From the NCBI GenBank assembly GCA_030535295.1, contig JAUMXK010000004.1, positions 1-54,438 on the forward strand: a DNA stretch of 54,438 nucleotides, given 5' to 3'. The position numbers were made by a program, and so were the translations under genes. Of this stretch, positions 35,618 to 44,884 are shown piece by piece. The DNA comes from Eubacteriales bacterium. GTDB taxonomy: Bacteria; Bacillota; Clostridia; Lachnospirales; Vallitaleaceae. Positions within the stretch are counted from its first letter, which is position 1; the number at the start of each line of letters is the position of its first letter. A model generated the notes under the pieces. The model searched no databases. It saw only the letters and a program-made list of their open reading frames with translations, and was not told where the DNA came from.

Positions 35618-37405
35618 ATGTTAACTCAAATTCTAACTCAGCAAATGGAGCAAGCCTTTTCCAAACTTGGCTATGACAGCAGCTATGCTTCTGTTGGCAT
35701 TTCTGCTCGTCCCGACTTATGTCAGTTCCAATGCAATGGAGCCATGCCGCTTGCCAAAGTCGCTCGCAAAGCACCGCTTGCCATCAGTCAGGAAATTGTA
35801 GATGAGCTGATGAAAGAGCCGTCAGCCGGTGAAATGTATGAAAGCGTGACCGCAATTGCCCCCGGATTTATCAATATCAATTTAAAAGACGAATACATTG
35901 CCAAACACACCAATGACTTGGCTTTGGCCGATGATTTCATGGTGGAAAAACTGGGCAATCCGCAAAAAATCGTTATCGACTACGGCGGACCGAACATTGC
36001 CAAACCCCTTCATGTCGGCCATCTCAGAACCGCCATTATCGGCGAAGCTTTAAAAAGGCTGTATCGTTTCCTTGGCTATGAAGTCATTGGCGATACCCAC
36101 ATGGGTGACTGGGGATTGCAAATGGGTATGATTATCTCTGAAATCGAAAGAACTCAGCCGGATTTACCGTATTTTGACAAAAACTATACCGGCGACTATC
36201 CAAGCGAAGCTCCTTTTTCTCTGGATGATTTATCAGAAATTTATCCAAGAATTTCCGGCAATATCAAAGAAAAAGATGAAAACGGCAATCAAACCGAAAA
36301 CGCTAAAATACTGGAAACTGCTGCAAAAGAAGCAACATTTGAATTGCAAAACGGCAACCCCGGCTATCGTGCCTTATGGAAGCATATTGTAAATCTTTCT
36401 GTGGCGGACTTGAAAGAAAATTATCGCCGTTTGCTGGTCGACTTTGATTTATGGTATGGGGAAAGTGACAGCCATGAATATATTGCACCCATGCTGGATT
36501 TATTAAAATCGCAAAATGCCCTGATAGAAAGTGACGGTGCCTTGGTAGCCGATGTCAGTGAAGCGGATGACAAAAAGGAAATTCCGCCAATTATTCTGGT
36601 AAAAAGCGATGGCTCTTATATTTACGGCACAACTGACCTTGCCACTCTTTATCAAAGAGAAAAAGATTTTCAGCCAAACGAAGTCCTTTATGTGGTCGAT
36701 GCCAGACAGGCCCTCCACTTTACCCAAGTATTCCGTGCCGCACATCGCTATGGTGTAACACCGGAAAGAACCAAGCTCGAATTTGTCGGTTTCGGTACTA
36801 TGAACGGCAAAGATGGAAAGCCATTTAAAACCAGAGATGGCGGTGTCTTACGACTCTCCGATTTAATCAGCATGGTGGTAGAAAATGCCGCTTCCAAAAT
36901 CCAGAACAAAGAAGATATCAATGTCGCTGAAGTAGCGGAAATAGTCGGTATCTCCGTTTTGAAATTTGCTGATTTATCGAATTATCGTATGAAAGATTAT
37001 ATTTTTGATATTGAAAAGTTTTCCTCTTTTGAAGGAAAAACCGGTCCCTATCTGCTTTATTCGATTGTACGTATCAAAAATATTCTCAGAAAGCTGGAAG
37101 AAGAGCAAAATCAAGCCGGTCAAATCCTGCCTGCCATCAGTGATGTAGAAAGAGATTTGCAATTAAAACTCGACCAGTTCAGTACGATTCTTTGGCAAAC
37201 CGCCAAGGACAAAGCACCGAACTATCTTTGCGAATATCTCTATGACCTGGCTACTTTGATGAACTCTTTTTATCATAATCATCATATTCTCAACGAAAAT
37301 GATTTGGCCAGAAAATCCTCCTGGCATCGCCTGCTGAAAACTGCACTTCGCATCATGACAACCGGCTTGGATATTTTAGCCATTCCGGTTCCGGAGAAAA
37401 TGTAG
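35618..37405 (+). CDS. argS: Arginyl-tRNA synthetase
   Basis: A 595-residue class I synthetase charging tRNA-Arg. The N-terminal additional domain (about 1-110) precedes the HIGH-type motif in KPLHVGHLRTAIIGEALKR (about 129-147). The middle has VVDARQALHFTQVFRAAHR and GFGTMNGKDGKPFKTRDGG, where the usual KMSKS lysine loop is replaced by this ArgRS-typical form. The C-terminal anticodon-binding helical domain ends with RIMTTGLDILAIPVPEKM, a very typical ArgRS end. AAGGAG precedes the ATG. It is a single-gene unit ending in a long hairpin. Confidence 0.96.
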   Translation: MLTQILTQQMEQAFSKLGYDSSYASVGISARPDLCQFQCNGAMPLAKVARKAPLAISQEIVDELMKEPSAGEMYESVTAIAPGFININLKDEYIAKHTNDLALADDFMVEKLGNPQKIVIDYGGPNIAKPLHVGHLRTAIIGEALKRLYRFLGYEVIGDTHMGDWGLQMGMIISEIERTQPDLPYFDKNYTGDYPSEAPFSLDDLSEIYPRISGNIKEKDENGNQTENAKILETAAKEATFELQNGNPGYRALWKHIVNLSVADLKENYRRLLVDFDLWYGESDSHEYIAPMLDLLKSQNALIESDGALVADVSEADDKKEIPPIILVKSDGSYIYGTTDLATLYQREKDFQPNEVLYVVDARQALHFTQVFRAAHRYGVTPERTKLEFVGFGTMNGKDGKPFKTRDGGVLRLSDLISMVVENAASKIQNKEDINVAEVAEIVGISVLKFADLSNYRMKDYIFDIEKFSSFEGKTGPYLLYSIVRIKNILRKLEEEQNQAGQILPAISDVERDLQLKLDQFSTILWQTAKDKAPNYLCEYLYDLATLMNSFYHNHHILNENDLARKSSWHRLLKTALRIMTTGLDILAIPVPEKM

Positions 37406-37415
37406 TTTTAAATGC

Positions 37416-37496
37416 AAAAGCACACAAAAAAGTGATTGTTTCTCTATCCAAAAGTTTAATCTCTTGGACGGCTTCCCACCTTTTTTGTGTGCTTTT
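37416..37496. terminator. Long bidirectional terminator between argS and the protease gene
   Basis: Left arm AAAAGCACACAAAAAAGTG (37416-37434) pairs with the right arm ending TTTTTTGTGTGCTTTT (to 37496) over 19 bp with one bulge. The 42-nt loop itself contains TCCAA / TTGGA. T-rich tails are present in both directions, so it can serve argS (plus) and the converging protease gene (minus, stop at 37594). The bases between 37497 and 37593 show nothing else. Confidence 0.7.
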
Positions 37497-37593
37497 CTTA
37501 TACCTTTTACAATCAAAAAAGAGCTTCTATTAAGTCTTCTCGGAACAACTCCAATGTGAACATCCGTTTTACAGTGTATCCGTAAATCCGACC

Positions 37594-40500
37594 TTACCTT
37601 TCGGTACGATAGACGTAAATTACTTTGCTACTTTCTCGTCCTGCTGCATCTACTACTTTCAGCTCAATCTTATTTTGTCCGATTTTCAAAGGTATTTGCC
37701 ATTTTTGATCAAAACTTACCTGACTACTTTGCAGAGATTTTGCAGATAAATCTTTACCGCCCAGAAAAGAGCCATTTTGATATATTCTCAAGCGAAAAGA
37801 ATCGTCTTCCGCCTTGACATATAAAGTCATGGTATCATCCTTTAACTGACGGTTTTTCACATTATAAAGTATAGTTGGCGATTGGCTGTCATAATATGCA
37901 CGCCGAACCATACTACCTTTTTTTCCATTTTTTGTAATTGCTTCTACTTTAATATTTACCAAAAATTCAGGACTGTCCATTTCCAGCTCAAACTCATACC
38001 CCATGCCCTGATAGAGTATTTCTCCTTTATTTACATAACGAACTTCCGTACTTTTTAGTTGTTCGACAGGATATGAAATAGGAGAAGAAATCACATTTCC
38101 ATCATTATCTATCAGAGTAAATGTCAGACTTGATAAACCATCCTCATCTACATAACCTACAAATCCTGAAACCGAGATTCCTGAACTGTTGTGTTCTTTT
38201 TTCTTAAGTTCAAGTAAATTTGGTGTTCTTATAAATATTGCGGGATACTTCATCGGATTCAAATGTAAGTTTTCCTTCTCCGGATGTTCAAATGGGAACG
38301 GTAAATCATAAGGATCCGGCTCTCCTTCATAAATAACTACCAGTTCTGAAGACGCCGTCATTTCAAATTTGATATTTAGCATTTTATTTAATACAATATA
38401 CGCATCATATGAATTCCTGAAAGTATTCACATCGGATTCTTCTATTAAACTCTTCGCAAATCCGTACTTTGCATTTTTAACATAAATGTTGCTTATTTTT
38501 TTGTCGGTATTTAATCGAGCCGCTATCGTAATTTCAGCATTTTGGGGAACATTAATTTTTTGGCTGTTACTTTTGATTACAATCGGAAAATATGTTTTGG
38601 GGTGTGCCAGTCGGATTTGTTTTTCTGCAAATTTTTCAAAATCCATTTCTGAAAATCCAAGTTCGAACCCCTTTTCCTCTGCCGCAACGGTTACCGTTGT
38701 AATTCCTGCAGTCGGCTCTACTTCAAATTGTAGAGAAAATTCCTCTTTGAATAAATTATATTTAGCTGCAAGAGCCTCATCAACAATACCGTCTTTTATG
38801 ACAACATCTTTGTTCATATCCGTGCTGATTTTTAAAAATTTTATAACTGCATTGTTGTCAGGGTACTCCAATCGTATTGTTGATTTTTGATTTGCCAAAA
38901 TATCAACATCTCGTACCACTTGACCATTGACCGTCAAAATGCCGTTCAATCCGGAAACAGCCGAGTGAAAAGTATCAAAGCTTAAACGATGCACAAATTC
39001 CGTTCCTGTAGGCATATATTCAATCGCTGTATGCTTCAGACGATCCGTACCGAACACGCCAATAAAAGGTTCGTCAACATCATAATAAGTTTCTACAACA
39101 ATCTCTTCATTCAAATGACCGTTTAAATCGCAAAAAACTTCCTTATAAATTCCCGAAATTTCATCAAGGTAATTTTCAGGTATTATCAATCTCCCATTTT
39201 CCACTTTCAAAACCGGTAAAGTATACTGAGAACTTATCGACGACAGGTCAAAATTGATTTTTAAAGATTTCCCATAAATTGCACGCCAAACATCAAAATC
39301 CGGGCTATTTCCTATTTCGCTCGGTGTTGCAATTCGATATTCACCGTTTGCTTCCGGCATCCTTTTTTTAAAATGAAGCGATTGAAAGTATATTCTTTCC
39401 AATCCGGAGCCGCTATCTTTCACACAGATTGTTATTTTTTTTCGATTTCCGTTATACTCTTCCAGCTTGCTTTTCTTATCTCCTGTACCAAAAACAGGCT
39501 CACTGCTGTCACCTTTGAGCTTAAATCGATAAATTTGTTCTCCCGGATTGGTAAAATGATTGTTCAGTTTTGCTTTTATTTGATAAATATATTCCTTATT
39601 ATCCGGAATCTGCTCTCCTTCAATTTCACCATTCCAAAGCGATTCGGGTAGATAAGCAAAACTTGGTCTTGAAGTCAATCGACTAAGTTTACGAATATCT
39701 GTCATTTCTCCTAATGTTTTCAAGGTTTTTCCGGTTTCTCCATCCAATATGGAAAATTGTAAAGATTTCATATTGCGAAGTGCGGCAATTCTAACCCCTA
39801 TATTGGAAAAATAGTTGTCTTCAATTTTCTTTTCGATATCCGGCATGAATAAAATTACATCATTAATTGTCGGTAGACTCAATCCGACTGAAGTAACAAA
39901 ATCTGAGCTGTGACCTCCAAGCATCTTATTGGTAAAAAACTGTGCTTTTCGCCTTTCTTCGTCCAGCTCCTTAATCTTAAAGGCATCAATAGCTTTCGGC
40001 TTATCCCAATCACCGTAAAACATCAAGAATGGCAAAGATAAATCTACCTGTTCTGCTCGATCCAAATCCTTAAGTTGAATATATCCTTCAATAAAACTTT
40101 CCTGTTCTATATTGGCATTCAAGGAAAAATCAATATTAAATTCAAAACTTTTAGATTGCCCGGCAGGTACGGACAAAATGGAGTCCAGTCCGGAGAAATT
40201 TGCTATTTTTTGAGGTGTTCCGGTTAAATTCTCTCCTTCTAATAAGTCCGTAATACCTGAAATAGATACTTCAAATGTTTTTTCACGTTCAGAGCGATTT
40301 TCCAAAATTATCTTTACGTCAAAGTTTGTTTTATCAATCGCTTTTATCTCCAGCTTCCCATCTTCTGTCCTATCATTTGTACCCGTAACTTTAGCAAGAA
40401 CCTGTGTCTTCAATGCCTTATCCAATTGAAGCAATCCTGCTCCTTGTTTTCTGACAAAGTCTACCACACCCTCTTGATTCCGAATGGGTTTTGCAGTATT

Positions 40501-42534
40501 CATTAGCCTCAATTTAATTTCTTCACTTGCTCTGATACCATCAATTCCTTTGGAAAGCAAAAACTGTTTTAAAATTGCAGAAGCACCCGCTACATGAGGA
40601 GAAGCCATGGATGTTCCGCTCATGCTTCGATACGTATTTTCTTCTATGGTAGAATAAATATTTCCACCGGGTGCAGCTAATTCCGGCTTGATGCGTAAGT
40701 CCGGAGTCGGTCCCCAAGAAGAAAAAGGTGATACCAAGCCATCGTTAAGAGAAAGTTCCTCTTCCAAAACGGTCGATAATTCCAATTCTAAATTCGGATT
40801 GACAGCTAACTCTTCTAATATTTCCTGTCCTCCCTGATATCCTACCAAAGCTATTGTCTTGGTAAACAAAGCGATACCTGCATTAAAATCTCTTCCTAAA
40901 TGTTCTCCGCTTTCCAAATCGTTGTACAATAATATTGCTTTAACATTTTTGGATTCGGCAATACGAATTCTTTCTTCCAAAGTCAATTTATGACTTCCTT
41001 TATGATTCGGAGCAATATGTTCCTGCTCATCAGATAGGTGAGTATGCTCATCTTCTTGGTCTTTTGTCAAACTAATCAATGCTATCTTATTTGCCACCTC
41101 TTTATTTTCATAGTCTTTTGCTTCTCCAAAACCAATATGGACAGCTTGTGCCTGTATTCTGTCTTCTGCATCAATTCCCTTGCGAATGTTGATTCGAGCT
41201 TTTTTAGATTCCCCATCCAATGTTTGCCAATAAAGATTTTGGATATATCGAACTCCGTTTTCGACAGATGCTACACTGATACTGTTTTCCAATACAGAAG
41301 GACTTGCCAATACTGCAATATCGGGATTTTCTTTCCTTGGTTTTTCTCCATAACTATTTCCACTCATAATATTTCCGTCATTTCCTGCTGAAATCGTGAC
41401 CACAATACCGGCATCCTTTGCTCTTTGCATTGCTTCGTCTTCCGGTCTTATATCCTCAGTTGATGCCAGCCCTGCCGGAGATCCCAAACTCATATTGATA
41501 ACATCCGCTTTCAGGGCAATTGCATCATCAAATGCCTTCAGCCATATATCTGTAAAAGTGGTAGGATACTGCCTATCATCCGAAAATACCTTCATTGCCA
41601 AAAGTTGTACATTTGGAGCAACCCCATTAATTTCACCTCCATTTACAACATTGGCTCCAATGATACCTGCCACATGCATACCATGCATGACACCATAGCT
41701 GTCGAAAGTGTTATCATTATGGTCATAATAATTGTAGCCGTAAGGTACTTTTGCTGTAAAATACTTCCCTTTCAAACCGTTTTCAGCAATTAGTCGATTG
41801 ATGGTAACTTCATTGTATTTTGCCGCTTGCGGATTTTCCAAGACCATAGCAGAATGAGTATAGTCGATTCCGGTATCAATCACTGCAACCACAATTCCTT
41901 CTCCCTTGAGGCCTAAAGTTTCCCATGCAAAAGCAGAACCAATCATCGGATTGGAGTGATTCATTTGCGGTCTTTCATATTCTTCAGCCAGATAAACTCT
42001 TTTTACATAAGGCTTTTTCTCAATATCGGCAACATCTTTTGCCTTGACCGTCATAGCCAGTCCGTTAAATCCGGTGCTGTACTGAATAATTTCCGTTTTT
42101 CTTTCCGGTTCGGTAAGATTCTCCGAATTGCCTTCGTTTTGTACTTCTGTCAAAATAGGCTGCAAATCCAGCAAAGCGTTCTCCTGCTCCATAGCAATTG
42201 CTCTTTCCAGTTCCGCTACTTTTTCCTCGGAAAGTTCCGCATAAGAAATTCCTTGACGAATTGCCTCTTCAATCACCGGCTCTTTTTCCAGTTCTACAAT
42301 GATTCTGACATTGTCGGACATCACTTGCTCGGTACTTACAGCTTTTGCTTCTTCTATTTTTTTATTTCGGTCTTCTTCTTGAGTTGAAAGCTCACGATAT
42401 ACTGCCAACTCCGCTTGGGAATCCTGTGAATGATTTTTTTCCAATTCTGTTGCATGGGCGAAACCGCCAAACGACGACAATAAAATCGCCAAGCTTAGCA
42501 ATAAAGCCATTAGCTTGCTATCTGCTCTTTTCAT
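37594..42534 (-). CDS. Subtilisin-like (S8) secreted protease with PA domain
   Basis: A 1646-residue exported serine protease of the lactocepin/C5a-peptidase type. It has a signal peptide (about 1-29), an I9-type inhibitor propeptide (about 70-185), and a catalytic domain with Asp220 (AVIDTGID), His284 (HGMHVAG) and Ser642 (SGTSMASPHVAGASA). A protease-associated domain (about 455-595) is inserted between His and Ser. The C-terminal about 950 residues are Fn3-like and other beta modules (ending VVDAAGRESSKVIYVYRTE). There is no LPXTG and no SLH motif at the end, so it is released or held by a partner. AAAGGA precedes the ATG. It starts 17 bases after the SLH protein gene and is probably co-transcribed with it. 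Confidence 0.92.
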   Translation of the reverse strand: MKRADSKLMALLLSLAILLSSFGGFAHATELEKNHSQDSQAELAVYRELSTQEEDRNKKIEEAKAVSTEQVMSDNVRIIVELEKEPVIEEAIRQGISYAELSEEKVAELERAIAMEQENALLDLQPILTEVQNEGNSENLTEPERKTEIIQYSTGFNGLAMTVKAKDVADIEKKPYVKRVYLAEEYERPQMNHSNPMIGSAFAWETLGLKGEGIVVAVIDTGIDYTHSAMVLENPQAAKYNEVTINRLIAENGLKGKYFTAKVPYGYNYYDHNDNTFDSYGVMHGMHVAGIIGANVVNGGEINGVAPNVQLLAMKVFSDDRQYPTTFTDIWLKAFDDAIALKADVINMSLGSPAGLASTEDIRPEDEAMQRAKDAGIVVTISAGNDGNIMSGNSYGEKPRKENPDIAVLASPSVLENSISVASVENGVRYIQNLYWQTLDGESKKARINIRKGIDAEDRIQAQAVHIGFGEAKDYENKEVANKIALISLTKDQEDEHTHLSDEQEHIAPNHKGSHKLTLEERIRIAESKNVKAILLYNDLESGEHLGRDFNAGIALFTKTIALVGYQGGQEILEELAVNPNLELELSTVLEEELSLNDGLVSPFSSWGPTPDLRIKPELAAPGGNIYSTIEENTYRSMSGTSMASPHVAGASAILKQFLLSKGIDGIRASEEIKLRLMNTAKPIRNQEGVVDFVRKQGAGLLQLDKALKTQVLAKVTGTNDRTEDGKLEIKAIDKTNFDVKIILENRSEREKTFEVSISGITDLLEGENLTGTPQKIANFSGLDSILSVPAGQSKSFEFNIDFSLNANIEQESFIEGYIQLKDLDRAEQVDLSLPFLMFYGDWDKPKAIDAFKIKELDEERRKAQFFTNKMLGGHSSDFVTSVGLSLPTINDVILFMPDIEKKIEDNYFSNIGVRIAALRNMKSLQFSILDGETGKTLKTLGEMTDIRKLSRLTSRPSFAYLPESLWNGEIEGEQIPDNKEYIYQIKAKLNNHFTNPGEQIYRFKLKGDSSEPVFGTGDKKSKLEEYNGNRKKITICVKDSGSGLERIYFQSLHFKKRMPEANGEYRIATPSEIGNSPDFDVWRAIYGKSLKINFDLSSISSQYTLPVLKVENGRLIIPENYLDEISGIYKEVFCDLNGHLNEEIVVETYYDVDEPFIGVFGTDRLKHTAIEYMPTGTEFVHRLSFDTFHSAVSGLNGILTVNGQVVRDVDILANQKSTIRLEYPDNNAVIKFLKISTDMNKDVVIKDGIVDEALAAKYNLFKEEFSLQFEVEPTAGITTVTVAAEEKGFELGFSEMDFEKFAEKQIRLAHPKTYFPIVIKSNSQKINVPQNAEITIAARLNTDKKISNIYVKNAKYGFAKSLIEESDVNTFRNSYDAYIVLNKMLNIKFEMTASSELVVIYEGEPDPYDLPFPFEHPEKENLHLNPMKYPAIFIRTPNLLELKKKEHNSSGISVSGFVGYVDEDGLSSLTFTLIDNDGNVISSPISYPVEQLKSTEVRYVNKGEILYQGMGYEFELEMDSPEFLVNIKVEAITKNGKKGSMVRRAYYDSQSPTILYNVKNRQLKDDTMTLYVKAEDDSFRLRIYQNGSFLGGKDLSAKSLQSSQVSFDQKWQIPLKIGQNKIELKVVDAAGRESSKVIYVYRTER

Positions 42535-42551
42535 ATTCTGTCCTTTCCGCT

Positions 42552-43907
42552 TTACTTAATGACAATTTGTAACTGTATTTCTACTTGTCCGTAATTCACA
42601 CTGTTGATTACCACGTCTTCCTGTGCTTTCAGCATGATGTCGTAATTTCCTCTTTCTCCTTTTTGGATTTTCTCTAAGTCACTTGCAATCCAGCTAACTT
42701 CTATTTCTTTACCTGTATTTTCTCCATTTTTGTGAAGCAATATCGCAACCCGACTTGGCAAAGCAAAATTTTCGCCGCTCTTCTTATATAAAATCCCATT
42801 TGATGCCAAGCCATCTAGTACCGGCAAGAATTTCTCTTTCTCATTCGGCATTGTATTTTCATTTGTATCGTTTGAATTGCTTGAATTGCTATCCGGCAAA
42901 ATTGGTTTATACTCATCCGAAAGATTTGGCTGTTTTTCATTTCTGAAGAAAATTCCTAAATCTCTTAATTTCCTTTTGCCCTTTTCCAGCTCTTCTGCCG
43001 GAAATACCTTTCCTGCCACTCGACTCTCTTTGTCTGCAAATAGTTTTACATGCTTGCTATCCCAATGGATTTTTTCTACTTTCGATTTTTCAAGCAGCAC
43101 CGGCATCGGTTCCTGACGCTTTAGAATCTGAAATGCTCCAAGCTCCGTGTTTTCCAGATGCAGTGCTCCGTTTCCGCTATCTGCCATTACCATCAAGCTT
43201 TGCATTGTCGAAAGATTTTTTATTTTTACTTGAGCGGCCTTAATAATAATTAGTCCGTCCTCTTTCAAATCGTCAAAATCCCTGCTGTCATATTCACCGG
43301 ATTGACTAATATAAACAGAAATCATATTACTCAACAATTGTACCAACTCCGCTCTGGTCAGAGTTTTCTTTGGATTGACTTTATTATTATAGCCTTTCAT
43401 AAAGCCTTTTTCCGCCATAATGGCCATGGACTGCTCTGCCCACGGTGAAATCTTTGCGCTGTCAGAAAAAAATGTTTTACTGCTTTGGCCGCTAAGCTGA
43501 AATGCTCTAGCCAAAATCACAGCCGCTTCCTCACGGCTGACCTTATCCTTCGGTCTTAATTGATTTCCACTGCCTTTGATAATTCCCTGTTCATTTAAGC
43601 TTAACAATGCCTCCGTATAAAACGCATTCTCGACATCTGAAAACAGAGTCTTATCGGCTTGTAATCTCGGGTATCCCAGGATTCGATTGAGAATTACCGC
43701 CAGCTCCCCTCGTGTAACACCGCTATTGGGTCGGAACTTTCCTTCATATCCCTGTATGACAGCTCTCTCGCTCCAGGTCCTTATCGCCTCTTTTGCAAAA
43801 CTGCCCTCCACATCCGTGTAATTTTGTGCTATCACAGCACTTGAAAATATTCCTATAAATCCTAATAACAGAATTGTGAAAAACTTGAATTGAACTTTTT
43901 TCTTCAT
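42552..43907 (-). CDS. S-layer homology (SLH) domain protein
   Basis: A 451-residue exported protein. Signal peptide about 1-27 (MKKKVQFKFFTILLLGFIGIFSSAVIA). Three SLH repeats follow (about 28-215): YTDVEGSFAKEAIRTWSERAVIQGY..FRPNSGVTRGELAVIL, FSDVENAFYTEALLSLNEQGIIKGS, and FSDSAKISPWAEQSMAIMAEKGFMKGY. They bind pyruvylated secondary wall polymer in related systems. The rest is beta-rich with a Ser/Asn-rich linker near residue 345. The ATG at 43907 has AAGGAG upstream; a longer TTG frame to 43964 begins inside the promoter and is rejected. It precedes the protease gene and may anchor or regulate it. Confidence 0.9.
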   Translation of the reverse strand: MKKKVQFKFFTILLLGFIGIFSSAVIAQNYTDVEGSFAKEAIRTWSERAVIQGYEGKFRPNSGVTRGELAVILNRILGYPRLQADKTLFSDVENAFYTEALLSLNEQGIIKGSGNQLRPKDKVSREEAAVILARAFQLSGQSSKTFFSDSAKISPWAEQSMAIMAEKGFMKGYNNKVNPKKTLTRAELVQLLSNMISVYISQSGEYDSRDFDDLKEDGLIIIKAAQVKIKNLSTMQSLMVMADSGNGALHLENTELGAFQILKRQEPMPVLLEKSKVEKIHWDSKHVKLFADKESRVAGKVFPAEELEKGKRKLRDLGIFFRNEKQPNLSDEYKPILPDSNSSNSNDTNENTMPNEKEKFLPVLDGLASNGILYKKSGENFALPSRVAILLHKNGENTGKEIEVSWIASDLEKIQKGERGNYDIMLKAQEDVVINSVNYGQVEIQLQIVIK

Positions 43908-43932
43908 TGCTCTGACTCCTTCGTTTTTTAAT

Positions 43933-43992
43933 TGCAAATCATTTGCATTTGCGCGCAAGTACAATTATAACGCAAAGATATCGATTTGTAAA
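43933..43992 (-). promoter_or_regulatory. Promoter and palindromic operators of the SLH-protease operon
   Basis: TTTACA (43987-43992) and TATAAT (43964-43969) are 17 bp apart on the minus strand. Two palindromes lie just downstream, where the transcript would begin: TTGCGCGCAA (43949-43958) and TGCAAAT-C-ATTTGCA (43933-43947). Their position suggests repressor binding sites, which is inference. Confidence 0.65.
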
Positions 43993-43993
43993 G

Positions 43994-44053
43994 AAAAAAA
44001 ACCGACCATAGAGAGTTTTTCTTTTTCTTTTTGCTCTTTCTATCATCGGTTTT
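43994..44053 (-). terminator. Terminator of the thiamine-precursor transporter operon
   Basis: AAAACCGA (43998-44005) pairs with TCGGTTTT (44046-44053), with a further ATAGA / TCTAT pairing inside. On the minus strand the stem is followed by eight T residues (43994-44001). It lies after the ATPase gene and the inserted family 1 repeat copy 2. Confidence 0.75.
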
Positions 44054-44063
44054 AAAGCCTTAT

Positions 44064-44144
44064 TTTTTATCTCAACCTTCCCACAGTCTTTTTTGAATCT
44101 ATCCCGCTCCGGAGAGGGGGATAGTGGGAAAGTTGAGTTATTAT
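44064..44144. mobile_element. Inverted-repeat element family 1, copy 2 (short form)
   Basis: The 67-bp element (44071-44137) begins CTCAACCTTCCCACAG and ends GTGGGAAAGTTGAG, with TCTTTTTT and CGCTCCGGAGAG blocks shared with the other copies. The right inner arm is deleted. CTATCCC / GGGATAG forms the central hairpin. The candidate 7-bp flanks TTTTTAT and TTATTAT differ at one position. The right flank overlaps the ATPase stop codon, so the insertion lies exactly at the gene end and before its terminator. Confidence 0.7.
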
Positions 44145-44881
44145 TGTAAATATTCTTTTTTTATTTCTCTTTTCAATCGAACAATTTCTTCTCCCAGCGG
44201 ATCTCTCGGTCTGGGCAAATCAATCCGAATACTCTCCGAGATTTGAGCCGGTCTGCCTTTTAAAATATAGATTCTATCCGATAGCAAAATGGCTTCCTCA
44301 ATATCATGGGTAATGAAAAGTGTAGTCAGATTAATTTTTTGCATAATATCCAAATACCATTGATGAATATTTTCTTTGGTAATGGCATCCAGTGCCGAAA
44401 AAGGCTCATCCAGCAAAGTCATCTCCTTTTCAAAGAGATAGGTTCTAAGCAATGCCGCTCTTTGCCTCATTCCGCCGGAAAGCATCTTCGGATATTTGAA
44501 TTCCGTACCGGACAGCCCAAACTCCTCAAAAAACTTGGCTGCTGCTTCTCTGGCCTTCTTTTTCTCTTCCCCTTGGATAATTTTAGGAAGTGCTACATTG
44601 TCTAAAACAGTTTTAAACGGGAGCAGCAAATCCTTTTGCAACATATAACTGACATGCCCGCTTTGGCCGGTGATATTTTGACCGGAGAGCCATACTTCAC
44701 CTGTTGTCGGCTGAAATAAGCCTGCTACAATATTGAAAATCGTAGACTTTCCGCCACCACTCGGCCCGATAATACTGACGATTTCTCCTTCCTCTACATA
44801 AAAGTTGATATCCTGTAAAATATAATCCTTCGGAGCGTCTGCAAATGCATGCGATATATTTCTCAATTCTAATTTCGGCAT
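44141..44881 (-). CDS. thiZ: ABC transporter ATPase, thiamine-precursor uptake
   Basis: A 246-residue ATP-binding subunit. Walker A is GPSGGGKST (about 39-47), the Q-loop is MLQKD, the signature is LSGGMRQRAALL (about 134-145), Walker B is MTLLDEPFSALD and the switch His is in LFITHDIEEA. It belongs to the nitrate/taurine/HMP-type importers. It starts three bases after the substrate-binding protein gene. The symbol rests on the TPP riboswitch at the head of this operon and on partner genes; ThiXYZ proteins import formylaminopyrimidine or hydroxymethylpyrimidine. The element copy 2 abuts its stop codon. Confidence 0.85.
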   Translation of the reverse strand: MPKLELRNISHAFADAPKDYILQDINFYVEEGEIVSIIGPSGGGKSTIFNIVAGLFQPTTGEVWLSGQNITGQSGHVSYMLQKDLLLPFKTVLDNVALPKIIQGEEKKKAREAAAKFFEEFGLSGTEFKYPKMLSGGMRQRAALLRTYLFEKEMTLLDEPFSALDAITKENIHQWYLDIMQKINLTTLFITHDIEEAILLSDRIYILKGRPAQISESIRIDLPRPRDPLGEEIVRLKREIKKEYLQ

Positions 44882-44884
44882 GAA

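Noticed and set aside
37594..37680. Sortase anchor at the end of the S8 protease
   Set aside because: The C-terminus ends in a beta module (VYRTER) with no LPXTG, hydrophobic segment or SLH repeat.
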